A DNA stretch of 64,000 bases. Origin: UBA1952 sp965246765 (GTDB lineage: Bacteria > Bacteroidota > Bacteroidia > Chitinophagales > Chitinophagaceae). The notes under the pieces are model-generated. The model was not told the DNA's origin. It saw only the letters and a program-made list of their open reading frames with translations, and ran no database searches. Each line of letters opens with the position of its first letter. The first letter of the stretch is position 1. Shown here piece after piece: positions 14,958 through 22,900 of the stretch. Made by a program: the position numbers and the translations under genes. The DNA lies in contig CBDFFJ010000002.1 of assembly GCA_965246765.1 (NCBI GenBank), positions 310,001 to 374,000 on the forward strand. The letters run 5' to 3'.

Positions 14958-16100
14958 TTATCCTTTAAGCACCGTCCGCGAAATGACAATCTTCTGCACC
15001 TCGCTTGTGCCTTCGTATATCTGCGTGATTTTCGCATCGCGCATGAGGCGCTCTACGTGAAATTCCTTTACATAGCCATAGCCCCCGTGCACCTGAATAG
15101 CCTCGTTGGTCACCCATTGCGCAATCTCTGAAGCGTACAGCTTGGCCATGGCCGCAGAGAGGTCGTAGTTCTGATGCTGGTCTTTAATCCACGCTGCTTT
15201 AAGGCAAAGCAGGCGCGCGCCCTCAATAGCCGTAGCCATATCTGCCAGCTTAAAGGCCACCGCTTGGTGGTTCATGATTTCTGTACCGAACGCCTTGCGC
15301 TCCCTGGAATACTTGAGCGCCAGCTCATAAGCGCCGGAGGCAATGCCAAGCGCCTGAGAAGCGATGCCGATGCGCCCACCGGCCAGCGTCTTCATCGCGA
15401 ATTTGAAGCCGAAGCCGTCTTCGCCGATGCGGTTCTCCTTCGGCACCTTCACGTCCTGGAACATGATACTGTGCGTATCGGAGCCGCGGATGCCGAGCTT
15501 GTTTTCCTTCGCGCCGACGGTTACGCCGGGCGTGTTTTTCTCAATGATTAAAGCATTGATGCCCTTGTGGCCCTTCTCCGCATACGTCTGAGCGATGACG
15601 AGGTATGTATCGGCGGTTGAGCCGTTGGTAATCCAGTTTTTAGTTCCATTCACCAGATAATGGTCACCCATGTCAATAGCCGTCGTGCGTTGCGATGTGG
15701 CATCGGAGCCAGCTTCCGGCTCGGAAAGCAGGAATGCGCCAAAGGTGCTGCCATTGGTCAGCGGGCGCAGGTATCTTTCACGTTGCTCGTCGTTGCCGAA
15801 GGTTTCCAGGCCCCAGCACACGAGGGAGTTGTTTACGCTCATCGCTACAGAAGCAGAGGCATCAATCTTGGAAATTTCCTCCATCGCCAGCACGTAGCTT
15901 ACCGCGTCCATGCCGGAGCCGCCCCACTTGGGGTCAACCATCATGCTCATGAAGCCCAGCTCGCCCAGCTTGCGGAGCTGCTCCAGCGGCACCTTTTGCT
16001 TCTCATCGCGCTCAATAACGCCAGGAAGGAGTTCTGTTTGCGCAAAATCGCGGGCGGCCTGCTGCACCGCAAGCTGTTCTTCGGAGAGTTGGAAATTCAT
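14958..16100 (-). CDS. Acyl-CoA dehydrogenase (first of two)
   Basis: FAD enzyme of fatty-acid or branched-chain beta-oxidation, introducing the alpha-beta double bond in acyl-CoA. 380 residues from MNFQLSEEQL. Seen: LSEPEAGSDA and GTKNWITNG (FAD/substrate contacts), GGRIGIASQALG, VHGGYGYVKE, and the catalytic-Glu segment QIYEGTSEVQ. The start is set at 16100: it matches the family N-terminus and a -7 box ends 4 bases upstream; a longer open frame to 16217 has no support. Paralogue of the gene at 59981-61123. Confidence 0.95.
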   Translation of the reverse strand: MNFQLSEEQLAVQQAARDFAQTELLPGVIERDEKQKVPLEQLRKLGELGFMSMMVDPKWGGSGMDAVSYVLAMEEISKIDASASVAMSVNNSLVCWGLETFGNDEQRERYLRPLTNGSTFGAFLLSEPEAGSDATSQRTTAIDMGDHYLVNGTKNWITNGSTADTYLVIAQTYAEKGHKGINALIIEKNTPGVTVGAKENKLGIRGSDTHSIMFQDVKVPKENRIGEDGFGFKFAMKTLAGGRIGIASQALGIASGAYELALKYSRERKAFGTEIMNHQAVAFKLADMATAIEGARLLCLKAAWIKDQHQNYDLSAAMAKLYASEIAQWVTNEAIQVHGGYGYVKEFHVERLMRDAKITQIYEGTSEVQKIVISRTVLKG

Positions 16101-16104
16101 GCGG

Positions 16105-16112
16105 CGAAAATA
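16105..16112 (-). promoter_or_regulatory. -7 box of the acyl-CoA dehydrogenase, 4 bases from its ATG
   Basis: TATTTTCG (one mismatch to TAnnTTTG) followed by CGCC-like spacing and the ATG at 16100. Predicts a leaderless message; CTTG lies about 21 bases further up. Confidence 0.45.
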
Positions 16113-16208
16113 CAAGATGGGAGGCCAAGTTGTCAAGTTTCCAGAAGCTGACATTGGGAACTTTCTATTCTTAAAAGACTTTACGAGTATTGGCGCTGCC
16201 CGCCCAAT

Positions 16209-16317
16209 CTTTGTCACACTGAAACAAGTTCAGCACAAGTTTCCCGAAGGAAGTCTTACAGATGCTTTAGCGTAGCTGCTGCGAGCAAAGATTCCCGCAG
16301 GGAATGACAAAGTCGCT
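16209..16317. repeat. Intergenic palindromic repeat, related to 27032-27124
   Basis: Fills most of the 228-base gap between the ACAD and the glycosyltransferase. Outer arms CTTTGTCA/TGACAAAG bracket internal palindromes around TGAAACAAGTTCA and TTCCCGCAGGGAA. The segment 16276-16317, read on the minus strand, nearly matches 27032-27072 (CAGCGACTTTGTCATTCCC ... TGCTCGCAG). Confidence 0.8.
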
Positions 16318-16328
16318 GCAAAGAATAT

Positions 16329-17468
16329 ATGGCCATTCTGATTATTTGCTGTGCTGCCCTGACGATTGCCTATGTATCGCTTATGCTCCTGTACGGGTAT
16401 GGGTGGAAGTCGCAACCTATCTTTCGGCTGCCCGATGGCTTTAGCCCTAAAACCACAGTTTCCGTAATCATCCCCGCCAGAAACGAAGCCGCCAACATCG
16501 CCGGCTGCATTAGGTCCGTTCTGTCGCAGGATTACCCGCAGCATTTGCTGGAAACAATCCTCGTTGATGACCATTCAGAAGATGACACCTCAACCATTGC
16601 GCAGCGGGAAGGCGGCAAACGACTGCGCATCATTTCCCTGAAAGATTTTATAGAAGGCGGCAGCGTCAATTCTTTCAAAAAGAAAGCCCTCGCCACCGGA
16701 ATTGCCCAAAGCAGTGGCGAACTAATTGTAACGATGGATGCCGATTGCATCGCGCCACCACTCTGGCTTAAAAACATCACTGCGCTTTATGAAAAGCGTC
16801 ACTCCGCCATGATAATCGGCCCTGTAGCTTTCACAAACGATGGCAGCTTGCTCCAGGCCTTTCAATCGCTGGATTTTACAATGATGCAGGGCATCACCGC
16901 AGCTGCGCACCGCCTAAAGCTCGGCGGCATGGCCAATGGAGCAAACCTTGCCTTCAGCCGTGCCGCTTTTGAGGCCGTGGGCGGCTACCGAGACACGGAG
17001 CATCTTGCCTCCGGTGACGACTATCTGCTGCTGCAGAAGATGTCGCAGCATTTCCCGGAGCGCATCCACTACCTCAAGGTTAAGGATGCAATTGTTGCTA
17101 CATCGCCGCAGCTCACATGGAGCACCTTTCTGAATCAGCGTGTCCGCTGGGCGTCAAAAAGCGGCAAGTATCCGGACCACCGGCTCACAGCCATTTTGAT
17201 GTTGGTTTACGCCTTTAATGTTTCGCTACTCGTTCTGTTTGTAGCCGCGTTTTGGCATTCGCAGCTTTGGGTGGTGTTGGGAGCTGCTTTGCTGACGAAA
17301 ACCATTTCAGAGTTGGCGCTACTCATTCCTGTCGCGAGTTTTTACAGAAAGGAAAAAGAGCTGCGCGTCTTCCCCTTGCTACAGCCGCTGCACATCATCT
17401 ACATCATCGCGGCAGGGTTTTTTGGAATGAAGGGCGGCTACCGCTGGAAAGGCCGGAAGGTGAAGTAA
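16329..17468 (+). CDS. Membrane-anchored family 2 glycosyltransferase
   Basis: Transfers a sugar from a nucleotide donor to a lipid or polysaccharide acceptor at the inner membrane; substrate unknown. Seen: N-terminal membrane helix (residues 1-22), GT-A fold start VSVIIPARNEAANI, the VDDHSEDDT strand, DADC metal site (VTMDADC), SGDDYLL, and the processive-type QRVRW motif. Three or so hydrophobic segments at the C-terminus (about residues 290-360). Stands 23 bases upstream of a small membrane protein, probably co-transcribed. Confidence 0.92.
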   Translation: MAILIICCAALTIAYVSLMLLYGYGWKSQPIFRLPDGFSPKTTVSVIIPARNEAANIAGCIRSVLSQDYPQHLLETILVDDHSEDDTSTIAQREGGKRLRIISLKDFIEGGSVNSFKKKALATGIAQSSGELIVTMDADCIAPPLWLKNITALYEKRHSAMIIGPVAFTNDGSLLQAFQSLDFTMMQGITAAAHRLKLGGMANGANLAFSRAAFEAVGGYRDTEHLASGDDYLLLQKMSQHFPERIHYLKVKDAIVATSPQLTWSTFLNQRVRWASKSGKYPDHRLTAILMLVYAFNVSLLVLFVAAFWHSQLWVVLGAALLTKTISELALLIPVASFYRKEKELRVFPLLQPLHIIYIIAAGFFGMKGGYRWKGRKVK

Positions 17469-17491
17469 GCCGGAGCCATTAGCTTTATCCC

Positions 17492-17896
17492 ATGGGCAAG
17501 ACAATTTTCTTCGTCGTACTTCTTCTAATCGTCGGAATCGGCGGCTTTGTTTATTGGAATTATTACAACGGTTACAGCGAAGGCACACGTGAGGGTATGG
17601 TGCAAAAATTTTCCCGCAAGGGAAGCGTTTTCAAGACTTGGGAAGGCGAGATGCAGCAACAGGGTTTCGGACAGCGCGGCGGGAATTTTACGTCCAAGGT
17701 GTTTTATTTCTCTGTTACAAACGACGCCGTGGCCGACTCCTTAGAGCACGGTGCGCAAGGCAAAATCGTACGCTTGCATTATGTGCAATACCGCCGCAGC
17801 CTTGCCTGGCGCGGTGATAATTACAATGGCCGTAACGAGGAGCGAGGCCAGTATGTGGTGGATAGAATTGAAGAAGTGCGGCAGCCGCAGTATTAG
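17492..17896 (+). CDS. Conserved small membrane-anchored protein of Bacteroidota
   Basis: 134 residues. N-terminal membrane helix (residues about 4-24), then YYNGYSEGTREGMVQKFSRKGSVFKTWEGEM, a block typical of a short Bacteroidota family sometimes misnamed 6-phosphogluconate dehydrogenase in databases; it has no dehydrogenase fold. Followed by a beta-rich region ending in VDRIEEV. Likely an anchored periplasmic or cytosolic-face domain; function unknown. Its stop codon overlaps the stop of the convergent RsmI-like gene by 4 bases. Confidence 0.85.
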   Translation: MGKTIFFVVLLLIVGIGGFVYWNYYNGYSEGTREGMVQKFSRKGSVFKTWEGEMQQQGFGQRGGNFTSKVFYFSVTNDAVADSLEHGAQGKIVRLHYVQYRRSLAWRGDNYNGRNEERGQYVVDRIEEVRQPQY

Positions 17897-18594
17897 GCAA
17901 GTATCAGAAAAACCGCTGGTGACTTCTCCAGCGCAACTGCTTCCTTTCGCCACTCCGTAACCGTCATCATCTTAATCTTCTCATCTGCCGCCGTCAGACT
18001 TTGCGCTACGCAGAGCCGCGTTGAAGACGCCAGATGCTTCAGCAAATCCGCCAGCATTGCCTCATTCCGGTAAGGTGTTTCAATAAAAATCTGCGTCTGG
18101 GCCTCCCTTTTAGAAAAGGCTTCCAGTTCTTTTATTCTAGCACCGCGCGCTGGCTCTTTAATGGGCAGATAGCCCCAAAACGCAAAGCTTTGCCCGCCCA
18201 ATCCCGAAGCCATGAGCGCGAGCATGATGGAGCTGGGGCCGGTCAGCGGCTTTATCGTCGCACCCAATTCGTGTGCTGCAGCTACCAGTTCGCTGCCGGG
18301 GTCGGCAACTGCCGGGCATCCCGCTTCGCTCATCAGCCCAACTTCCTTGCCTTCGCGCAGCCAGCGGCGCAGGAGGCGCAGGTCAGGGCCGTCATGCTTG
18401 TCAATTTCGGAGATTTCTACCGATTCCAAAATGAGGTGCGGATGCCAGGCGCGCAAAACGCGACGGGCGGTGCGGGCGTTCTCTGCTACGTAGCATTGCA
18501 GGCGGCGGCTTACAGCCAGCACTCCCGGCGCGGTGGTCTGCGGCGCGGCGCCTTCGGCAATAGGGGCGGGGACGAGGTAGAGTGTGCCGGGCAT
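17893..18594 (-). CDS. Tetrapyrrole-methylase-family SAM methyltransferase (RsmI paralogue)
   Basis: Shares the fold of RsmI, which 2'-O-methylates C1402 of 16S rRNA. Seen: LYLVPAPIAEG where RsmI has LYLVATPIGNL, GLMSEAGCPAVADPG, the SAM-site TGPSSIMLALMASGL, and FIETPYRN. The altered first motif and the short length (233 residues) suggest a paralogue rather than RsmI itself; many Bacteroidota carry both. The start is taken at 18594, where homology begins; the longer frame to 18621 adds nothing recognisable. Confidence 0.88.
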   Translation of the reverse strand: MPGTLYLVPAPIAEGAAPQTTAPGVLAVSRRLQCYVAENARTARRVLRAWHPHLILESVEISEIDKHDGPDLRLLRRWLREGKEVGLMSEAGCPAVADPGSELVAAAHELGATIKPLTGPSSIMLALMASGLGGQSFAFWGYLPIKEPARGARIKELEAFSKREAQTQIFIETPYRNEAMLADLLKHLASSTRLCVAQSLTAADEKIKMMTVTEWRKEAVALEKSPAVFLILA

Positions 18595-18663
18595 AAAGAT
18601 GAACGCTAAAGTAGGTGGCATAATCCTTAGACTTGCAGCCCCGACCTATTAAACTGCCGTTAA

Positions 18664-19287
18664 GTGAAAAAGTTACCGCCCGAATTTTATACTCGCAAGG
18701 ATGTCGTGAAAATATCCCGTGAGCTGCTGGGCAAGGTGCTGGTGACTGAGATTAATGGCAGGCACACCGCCGGCATCATTGTAGAAACGGAAGCCTACGC
18801 AGGCCCAACCGACAAAGCCTGCCACGCCTACCTGCGCCGCAACACTATTCGCACTGCGCCTATGTTCCGCGAAGGCGGGATCGCGTATGTTTATCTCATT
18901 TATGGCATTTACCACCTTTTCAATATTGTGACGCACGCCGAAGGCGAGCCTTATGCGGTGCTGGTGCGCGGCATTGAGCCGCTTGAGGGGGTGGATTCTA
19001 TGCTGGAGCGTCGTGGTTTTGAAACGCTGAAACCTAATCTTACCGCCGGTCCCGGCACGCTTACCATCGCGCTCGGTATCACCAAAACATTCAGCGGTGA
19101 GAGTCTTCAAGGGCCGCACATCTGGCTGGAAGACCGCGACATTAAAGTGCCGGCAAAAGAAGTTGTTGCTGCGACGCGCGTAGGAGTGGAATATGCAGCT
19201 GAGGACGCTTTACTACCCTACCGTTTTTACATCCGGGGCAATAAGTGGGTCAGCAAGGGCAAGGGCCTGCCGCTGCAAGAACTTTAG
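18664..19287 (+). CDS. mpg: DNA-3-methyladenine glycosylase (AAG/MPG family)
   Basis: Base-excision repair enzyme removing 3-methyladenine, hypoxanthine and other damaged purines. 207 residues, GTG start. Seen: FYTRKDVVKISRELLGK, the active-site block IIVETEAYAGPTDKACHAY with the conserved Glu, FREGGIAYVYLIYGIYH, NIVTHAEGEPYAVLVRGIEP, and AGPGTLTIALGI. Divergent from the RsmI-like gene. Its stop overlaps that of the convergent SDR by 4 bases. Confidence 0.95.
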   Translation: MKKLPPEFYTRKDVVKISRELLGKVLVTEINGRHTAGIIVETEAYAGPTDKACHAYLRRNTIRTAPMFREGGIAYVYLIYGIYHLFNIVTHAEGEPYAVLVRGIEPLEGVDSMLERRGFETLKPNLTAGPGTLTIALGITKTFSGESLQGPHIWLEDRDIKVPAKEVVAATRVGVEYAAEDALLPYRFYIRGNKWVSKGKGLPLQEL

Positions 19288-20117
19288 CTTCCTGTTTTTT
19301 GGAAGCCTCTCTCAACTACGCCACGCACCATTGCCAGGAATGCGGAGAGCGGCAAAAGTCTGCGCGCAGCGAGCAGGACGGGGCTTTGGCCGCCTACCGG
19401 GTAGCGCAGCTTTCGGCTTCCATCAGTAGCGGCTTTATAGATTGCTTTAGCCACCGCTTCCGGCCCCGGCGCCACCTCACCTGCCTTTTGGGTGTTTCTC
19501 AGCGTCACGCGCTCATAATCATCATAACCAGTGACGACAGCCTTTTCAAAAACCTCCTGTGAGCGGTCGTAAAAATCCGTTTTTATCGCGCCAGGCTCAA
19601 TGCATTTTACCCGGATGCCCAGCGGACGCAGCTCAAAAAACAGGCTTTCGGAAAAGCCTTCCATCGCCCACTTCGTGCCATGGTAAACGCTGTACAGCGG
19701 GAAGGTGATTAGTCCGCCCATGCTGGTAATGTTGATGATTGTTCCGCTTTTGCGTTGACGAAAATGCGGGAGTACAGCACGGATTACGTTCATACAACCA
19801 AAGACATTGGTATCAAACTGCCGGCGGATTTGCGCATCGGTAGCCTTTTCAAAGATGCCTATTGCGCCGTAGCCGGCGTTGTTACAGATCGCGTCCAGCC
19901 CGCCGAAGTCGGAGATAACGGCTGATACCGCTTGAGAAATACCGGTCTCGTCCAAAACATCCAACTGATAGAGCCTGACGCTCTGCCAGTACTGCATCTC
20001 GGTTTCAGCGGAGGGGTTACGCATGGTAGCGGCAACCTGCCAGCCCTTTTGTGAGAAATAACGAACCGTGGCGCGGCCTATACCGGATGAAGTGCCTGTG
20101 ATGAGAATAGTTTTCAT
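19284..20117 (-). CDS. Short-chain dehydrogenase/reductase
   Basis: Classical SDR with an NAD(P)-binding Rossmann fold; substrate unknown. Seen: TGTSSGIGRA at residues 7-16, CNNAGYGA, catalytic Ser in NITSMGG, and the catalytic YxxxK in VYHGTKWA. The C-terminal 40 residues are more variable, as expected for the substrate lid. Single gene: convergent with mpg and separated from porP by a terminator. Confidence 0.92.
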   Translation of the reverse strand: MKTILITGTSSGIGRATVRYFSQKGWQVAATMRNPSAETEMQYWQSVRLYQLDVLDETGISQAVSAVISDFGGLDAICNNAGYGAIGIFEKATDAQIRRQFDTNVFGCMNVIRAVLPHFRQRKSGTIINITSMGGLITFPLYSVYHGTKWAMEGFSESLFFELRPLGIRVKCIEPGAIKTDFYDRSQEVFEKAVVTGYDDYERVTLRNTQKAGEVAPGPEAVAKAIYKAATDGSRKLRYPVGGQSPVLLAARRLLPLSAFLAMVRGVVERGFQKTGS

Positions 20118-20183
20118 TCAAAAAATCATAGAAGAGGCATGGACTTGCAGGAGGAATCAGAGTGCTTTCGCCGATGCTAAAAA

Positions 20184-20210
20184 GAAAACCGCCTCATGGA
20201 GGCGGTTTTC
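20184..20210 (-). terminator. Terminator after porP
   Basis: GAAAACCGCCTC, short loop, GAGGCGGTTTTC; on the minus strand it is followed by a T-rich run, 19 bases after the porP stop. Near-symmetric, so it may also work in the other direction. Confidence 0.8.
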
Positions 20211-20228
20211 AACAAAAAGCTTTCTTCC

Positions 20229-21263
20229 TTAGAACTTAGGACAGGAGAAGTTGTAGCTCGGGTCAGCGTCGTGGCGAACGATTTTGCCATTGAACGTAAG
20301 CGTAAGCTCGTATGCGCCCTGGCTGCCTGTAGCTGGCGTGAATGAAGAAGTGTTTACGTCGTAAGAGATACCAAGCGTCATCTTTGTCCACTCAAGACCG
20401 ATATACGGGCAAATGCCATCGCCATAGCGATACCAGCCGCCAAGATAGAGTACTGTATTCTGGCGATATTCTTCGTGACCGGGGTTGAGGATGAAGCCCG
20501 CTGCTGCGCCCAGCATTACTTCCGTTGCAGATGCCTGGCTCTGATAGAGTGCAGATGCATAAAGCACCATATTTTCATTCAGATCAAAGGAGCCGCCCAG
20601 GTAAGCGTTGTAACGACGGTGAATGGTATTGTTGCCGCTGAGGAAGGTTTCGGTTGGCGTGCTAAGGTGGTATGTTGACCCGCCGATATAAGCGGTAGCA
20701 TGCTCGCTTACGCGGCCGGAGTACATCAGGCCAAGGCTGAAATCGGGATAAGTGAGATCCTGATTCTGGAAGTTTTCTCCGGTGGTGCCATTAGCAGTAC
20801 CTGAAGCCGGATCAAACTGGTCTTCAAACTTGAGCTTTACGAAGTCAATTGACTTCTGAACAAGCGTTCCCTGAACGCCGACAGACAGGGTATGCTGCTT
20901 TTCAATACCGAAGGCTTTGTGATAAGCTGCGGAAAGTCCCACATTAATTACCTGTAGCGCACCTACGCCGGAACGGTCATAAGAGCCAACAATACCGATA
21001 CCAAGCGCATCGCCTTCAGGCAGACGGCCTTTCATAGTAGCCATGTCGTAAGACACAACTGCCGTCTGATAAGGATGGTTGGAGACCGAATACCATTGGG
21101 TACGATAGTTGGCCGCTACGCGAAGATCGCCGCGAACGAGGCCTGTGAGCGCTGGGTTCAGCGTAAGCGGAGACGCAAAGTATTGCGTATGGTGGATGTC
21201 CTGGGCCTGTACCGCACTCACTGCTACCATGGCAACACTGAGGCCAAGTAATATGCTCTTCAT
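20229..21263 (-). CDS. PorP/SprF-family type IX secretion membrane protein
   Basis: Outer-membrane beta-barrel of the PorP/SprF family, which helps type IX secretion and surface attachment of partner adhesins. 344 residues with a signal peptide (MKSILLGLSVAMVAVSAVQAQ). Right after it comes the family hallmark DIHHTQYFASPLTLNPALTGL, then alternating barrel strands and a C-terminal aromatic/basic end. SprF-type genes usually sit next to a gene for a protein with a gliding-motility C-terminal domain; here the nearest such gene is 16 kb away (37488-41441). A 13-base palindrome (GTAAAAATTTTAC) lies in its leader at 21292-21304. Confidence 0.93.
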   Translation of the reverse strand: MKSILLGLSVAMVAVSAVQAQDIHHTQYFASPLTLNPALTGLVRGDLRVAANYRTQWYSVSNHPYQTAVVSYDMATMKGRLPEGDALGIGIVGSYDRSGVGALQVINVGLSAAYHKAFGIEKQHTLSVGVQGTLVQKSIDFVKLKFEDQFDPASGTANGTTGENFQNQDLTYPDFSLGLMYSGRVSEHATAYIGGSTYHLSTPTETFLSGNNTIHRRYNAYLGGSFDLNENMVLYASALYQSQASATEVMLGAAAGFILNPGHEEYRQNTVLYLGGWYRYGDGICPYIGLEWTKMTLGISYDVNTSSFTPATGSQGAYELTLTFNGKIVRHDADPSYNFSCPKF

Positions 21264-21389
21264 CTGCTGGGAGTTATTTGAAAAAGGAGGTGTAAAAATT
21301 TTACTTTTCAGAAAGCCAAAGTAGGCCTATTTCACAAACTATACAAGACGGGCGAAGGATATTTTTGGTTGGGTATCAATACGCGGTTT

Positions 21390-22037
21390 TTATGCCTGCC
21401 GCTTGTTGCCAAATGAAAGATCGCCGGCATCGCCGAGGCCGGGCACGATATACCCGCGGGCGGTAAGCTCTTCATCTACATCGCCTGACCATATGTAAAC
21501 TTCCGGGTGACGGCGAAGGATAAAATCAATGCCCTCCGAGCAGGCAATTGCGGTAACTACGTGTATCTGCGAAGGCGTCCCGTTTTCAAGCAACGCATCA
21601 ATTGCCAGCGACAGGGAGGCGCCTGTAGCGAGCATTGGATCGGCGACTATCAATACGCGACCATCCAGCGCGGGGGCGGTCAGGTATTGCTGCTCAATTT
21701 CAAAGGAGCCGTCGCGGTTATGCTTCCGGTAAGCCGCGACAAATGCCGCATCCGCCCGGTCAAAATAATTCATGAGCCCCTGATGCAGCGGCAGGCCTGC
21801 GCGCAAGATGGTGGCGATAACCGGCTGCTCCGTGCTAACGCATTCACATTCGCCCATTGGCGTCTGAATGGTGAGCGCCTCGTAGCGAAGTGTTTTGGAA
21901 AGCTCGTAGGCAGCAACCTCGCCGATACGCTCCATGTTGCGGCGGAAACGGGCGCGGTCTTCCTGAATGGCTGTGTCGCGGAGTTCACGCATCCATACGC
22001 GGAGCAGAGAATTAGTGTCTGAGAGATTGGTGAGCAT
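21390..22037 (-). CDS. upp: Uracil phosphoribosyltransferase
   Basis: Pyrimidine salvage: uracil + PRPP to UMP. 215 residues. Seen: LRAGLPLHQGLMNYFDRADAAFVAAYR (substrate region), the PRPP loop VLIVADPMLATGASL, and the uracil-binding GYIVPGLGDAGDLSFG near the C-terminus. Stands alone between porP and the FtsE-like gene, all leftward. Confidence 0.96.
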   Translation of the reverse strand: MLTNLSDTNSLLRVWMRELRDTAIQEDRARFRRNMERIGEVAAYELSKTLRYEALTIQTPMGECECVSTEQPVIATILRAGLPLHQGLMNYFDRADAAFVAAYRKHNRDGSFEIEQQYLTAPALDGRVLIVADPMLATGASLSLAIDALLENGTPSQIHVVTAIACSEGIDFILRRHPEVYIWSGDVDEELTARGYIVPGLGDAGDLSFGNKRQA

Positions 22038-22108
22038 CTGCGGTTGCGATAATTACAGGTTGTGAGGGGAAACAGAGGTGCAGGTCGGAGTGGCCTCTCT
22101 TACGCCTT

Positions 22109-22801
22109 TCAGGCCATTCCGGCCGCTGTGATTTCCTTCGCCCCCCCACCCTCAATACGGACTACCCGGGCAGGATATTTCTGAATAAGCGTATAATCAT
22201 GCGTAGCCATTACAACTGCAGTCTGGTAATCGCGGCATATTGAGAATAGCAGCTGCATGATTTCATCGGCAGTATCAGGATCCAGATTTCCGGTCGGTTC
22301 GTCGGCTACAATCAGCTTTGGCTTATTTAGCAATGCGCGGGCTATGTCCACACGCTGCTGCTCGCCTCCGCTCATCTCGTGCGGCATTTTATGCGCTTTG
22401 CTTTTAAGGCCCACCTTGCTTAGCACAGTGTCAATCGTCTCACGGATGATTGCCTTGTCCTTGTGGCCTGTCGCCTTCAGTACAAATTCCAGATTGTCCT
22501 GCACATTGCGGTCGCTAAGCAGACGGAAGTCCTGGAATACGATGCCCAGATTGCGGCGGAGCTGCGGCACATTCTGCCACTTGAGCTGTTTAAGATCGGT
22601 GCCGGCCACCTCTCCTTCTCCTTCTGTAAGATAAATATCACCGTACAGCGTTTTCAGCAGACTGCTTTTGCCGCTGCCCGTCTTGCCAATCAGATAGATG
22701 AAATCGCCTTTCATCACTTCCAGGCTTACGTTGCTCAGAATAAGGCTTTTGCCCTGATAAATATTGACATTGCGCAGCGAGACAGTTGGCGTATTGGGCA
22801 T
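22109..22801 (-). CDS. FtsE-like ABC transporter ATP-binding protein
   Basis: Cytosolic ATPase subunit, closest in form to FtsE (cell division, partner FtsX) or to LolD/MacB-type ATPases. 230 residues. Seen: Walker A GKTGSGKSS, Q-loop IVFQDFRLL, ABC signature MSGGEQQRVDIARAL, Walker B LIVADEPTGNLD and H-loop ATHD. The ATG at 22801 was chosen because a -7 box lies 26 bases upstream; the open frame to 22867 would start in a terminator hairpin. No ftsX is next to it, so FtsE itself is an inference. Confidence 0.9.
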   Translation of the reverse strand: MPNTPTVSLRNVNIYQGKSLILSNVSLEVMKGDFIYLIGKTGSGKSSLLKTLYGDIYLTEGEGEVAGTDLKQLKWQNVPQLRRNLGIVFQDFRLLSDRNVQDNLEFVLKATGHKDKAIIRETIDTVLSKVGLKSKAHKMPHEMSGGEQQRVDIARALLNKPKLIVADEPTGNLDPDTADEIMQLLFSICRDYQTAVVMATHDYTLIQKYPARVVRIEGGGAKEITAAGMA

Positions 22802-22827
22802 GATAGCGGGTGTAGATACAGGCAGGG

Positions 22828-22835
22828 CAAAGATA
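22828..22835 (-). promoter_or_regulatory. -7 box of the FtsE-like gene
   Basis: TATCTTTG on the minus strand, 26 bases before the ATG at 22801 and just after the terminator of the upstream protease gene. Confidence 0.5.
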
Positions 22836-22848
22836 GCCGCTGCCGTCA

Positions 22849-22885
22849 AAGAGAAAGCCCCGGCCATGAGCCGGGGCTTTCTCTT
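22849..22885 (-). terminator. Strong terminator after the M43 protease
   Basis: 16-base-pair stem (AAGAGAAAGCCCCGGC / GCCGGGGCTTTCTCTT) with a 5-base loop, starting 16 bases after the protease stop. Confidence 0.8.
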
Positions 22886-22900
22886 ATTTAAACAGAAAAT

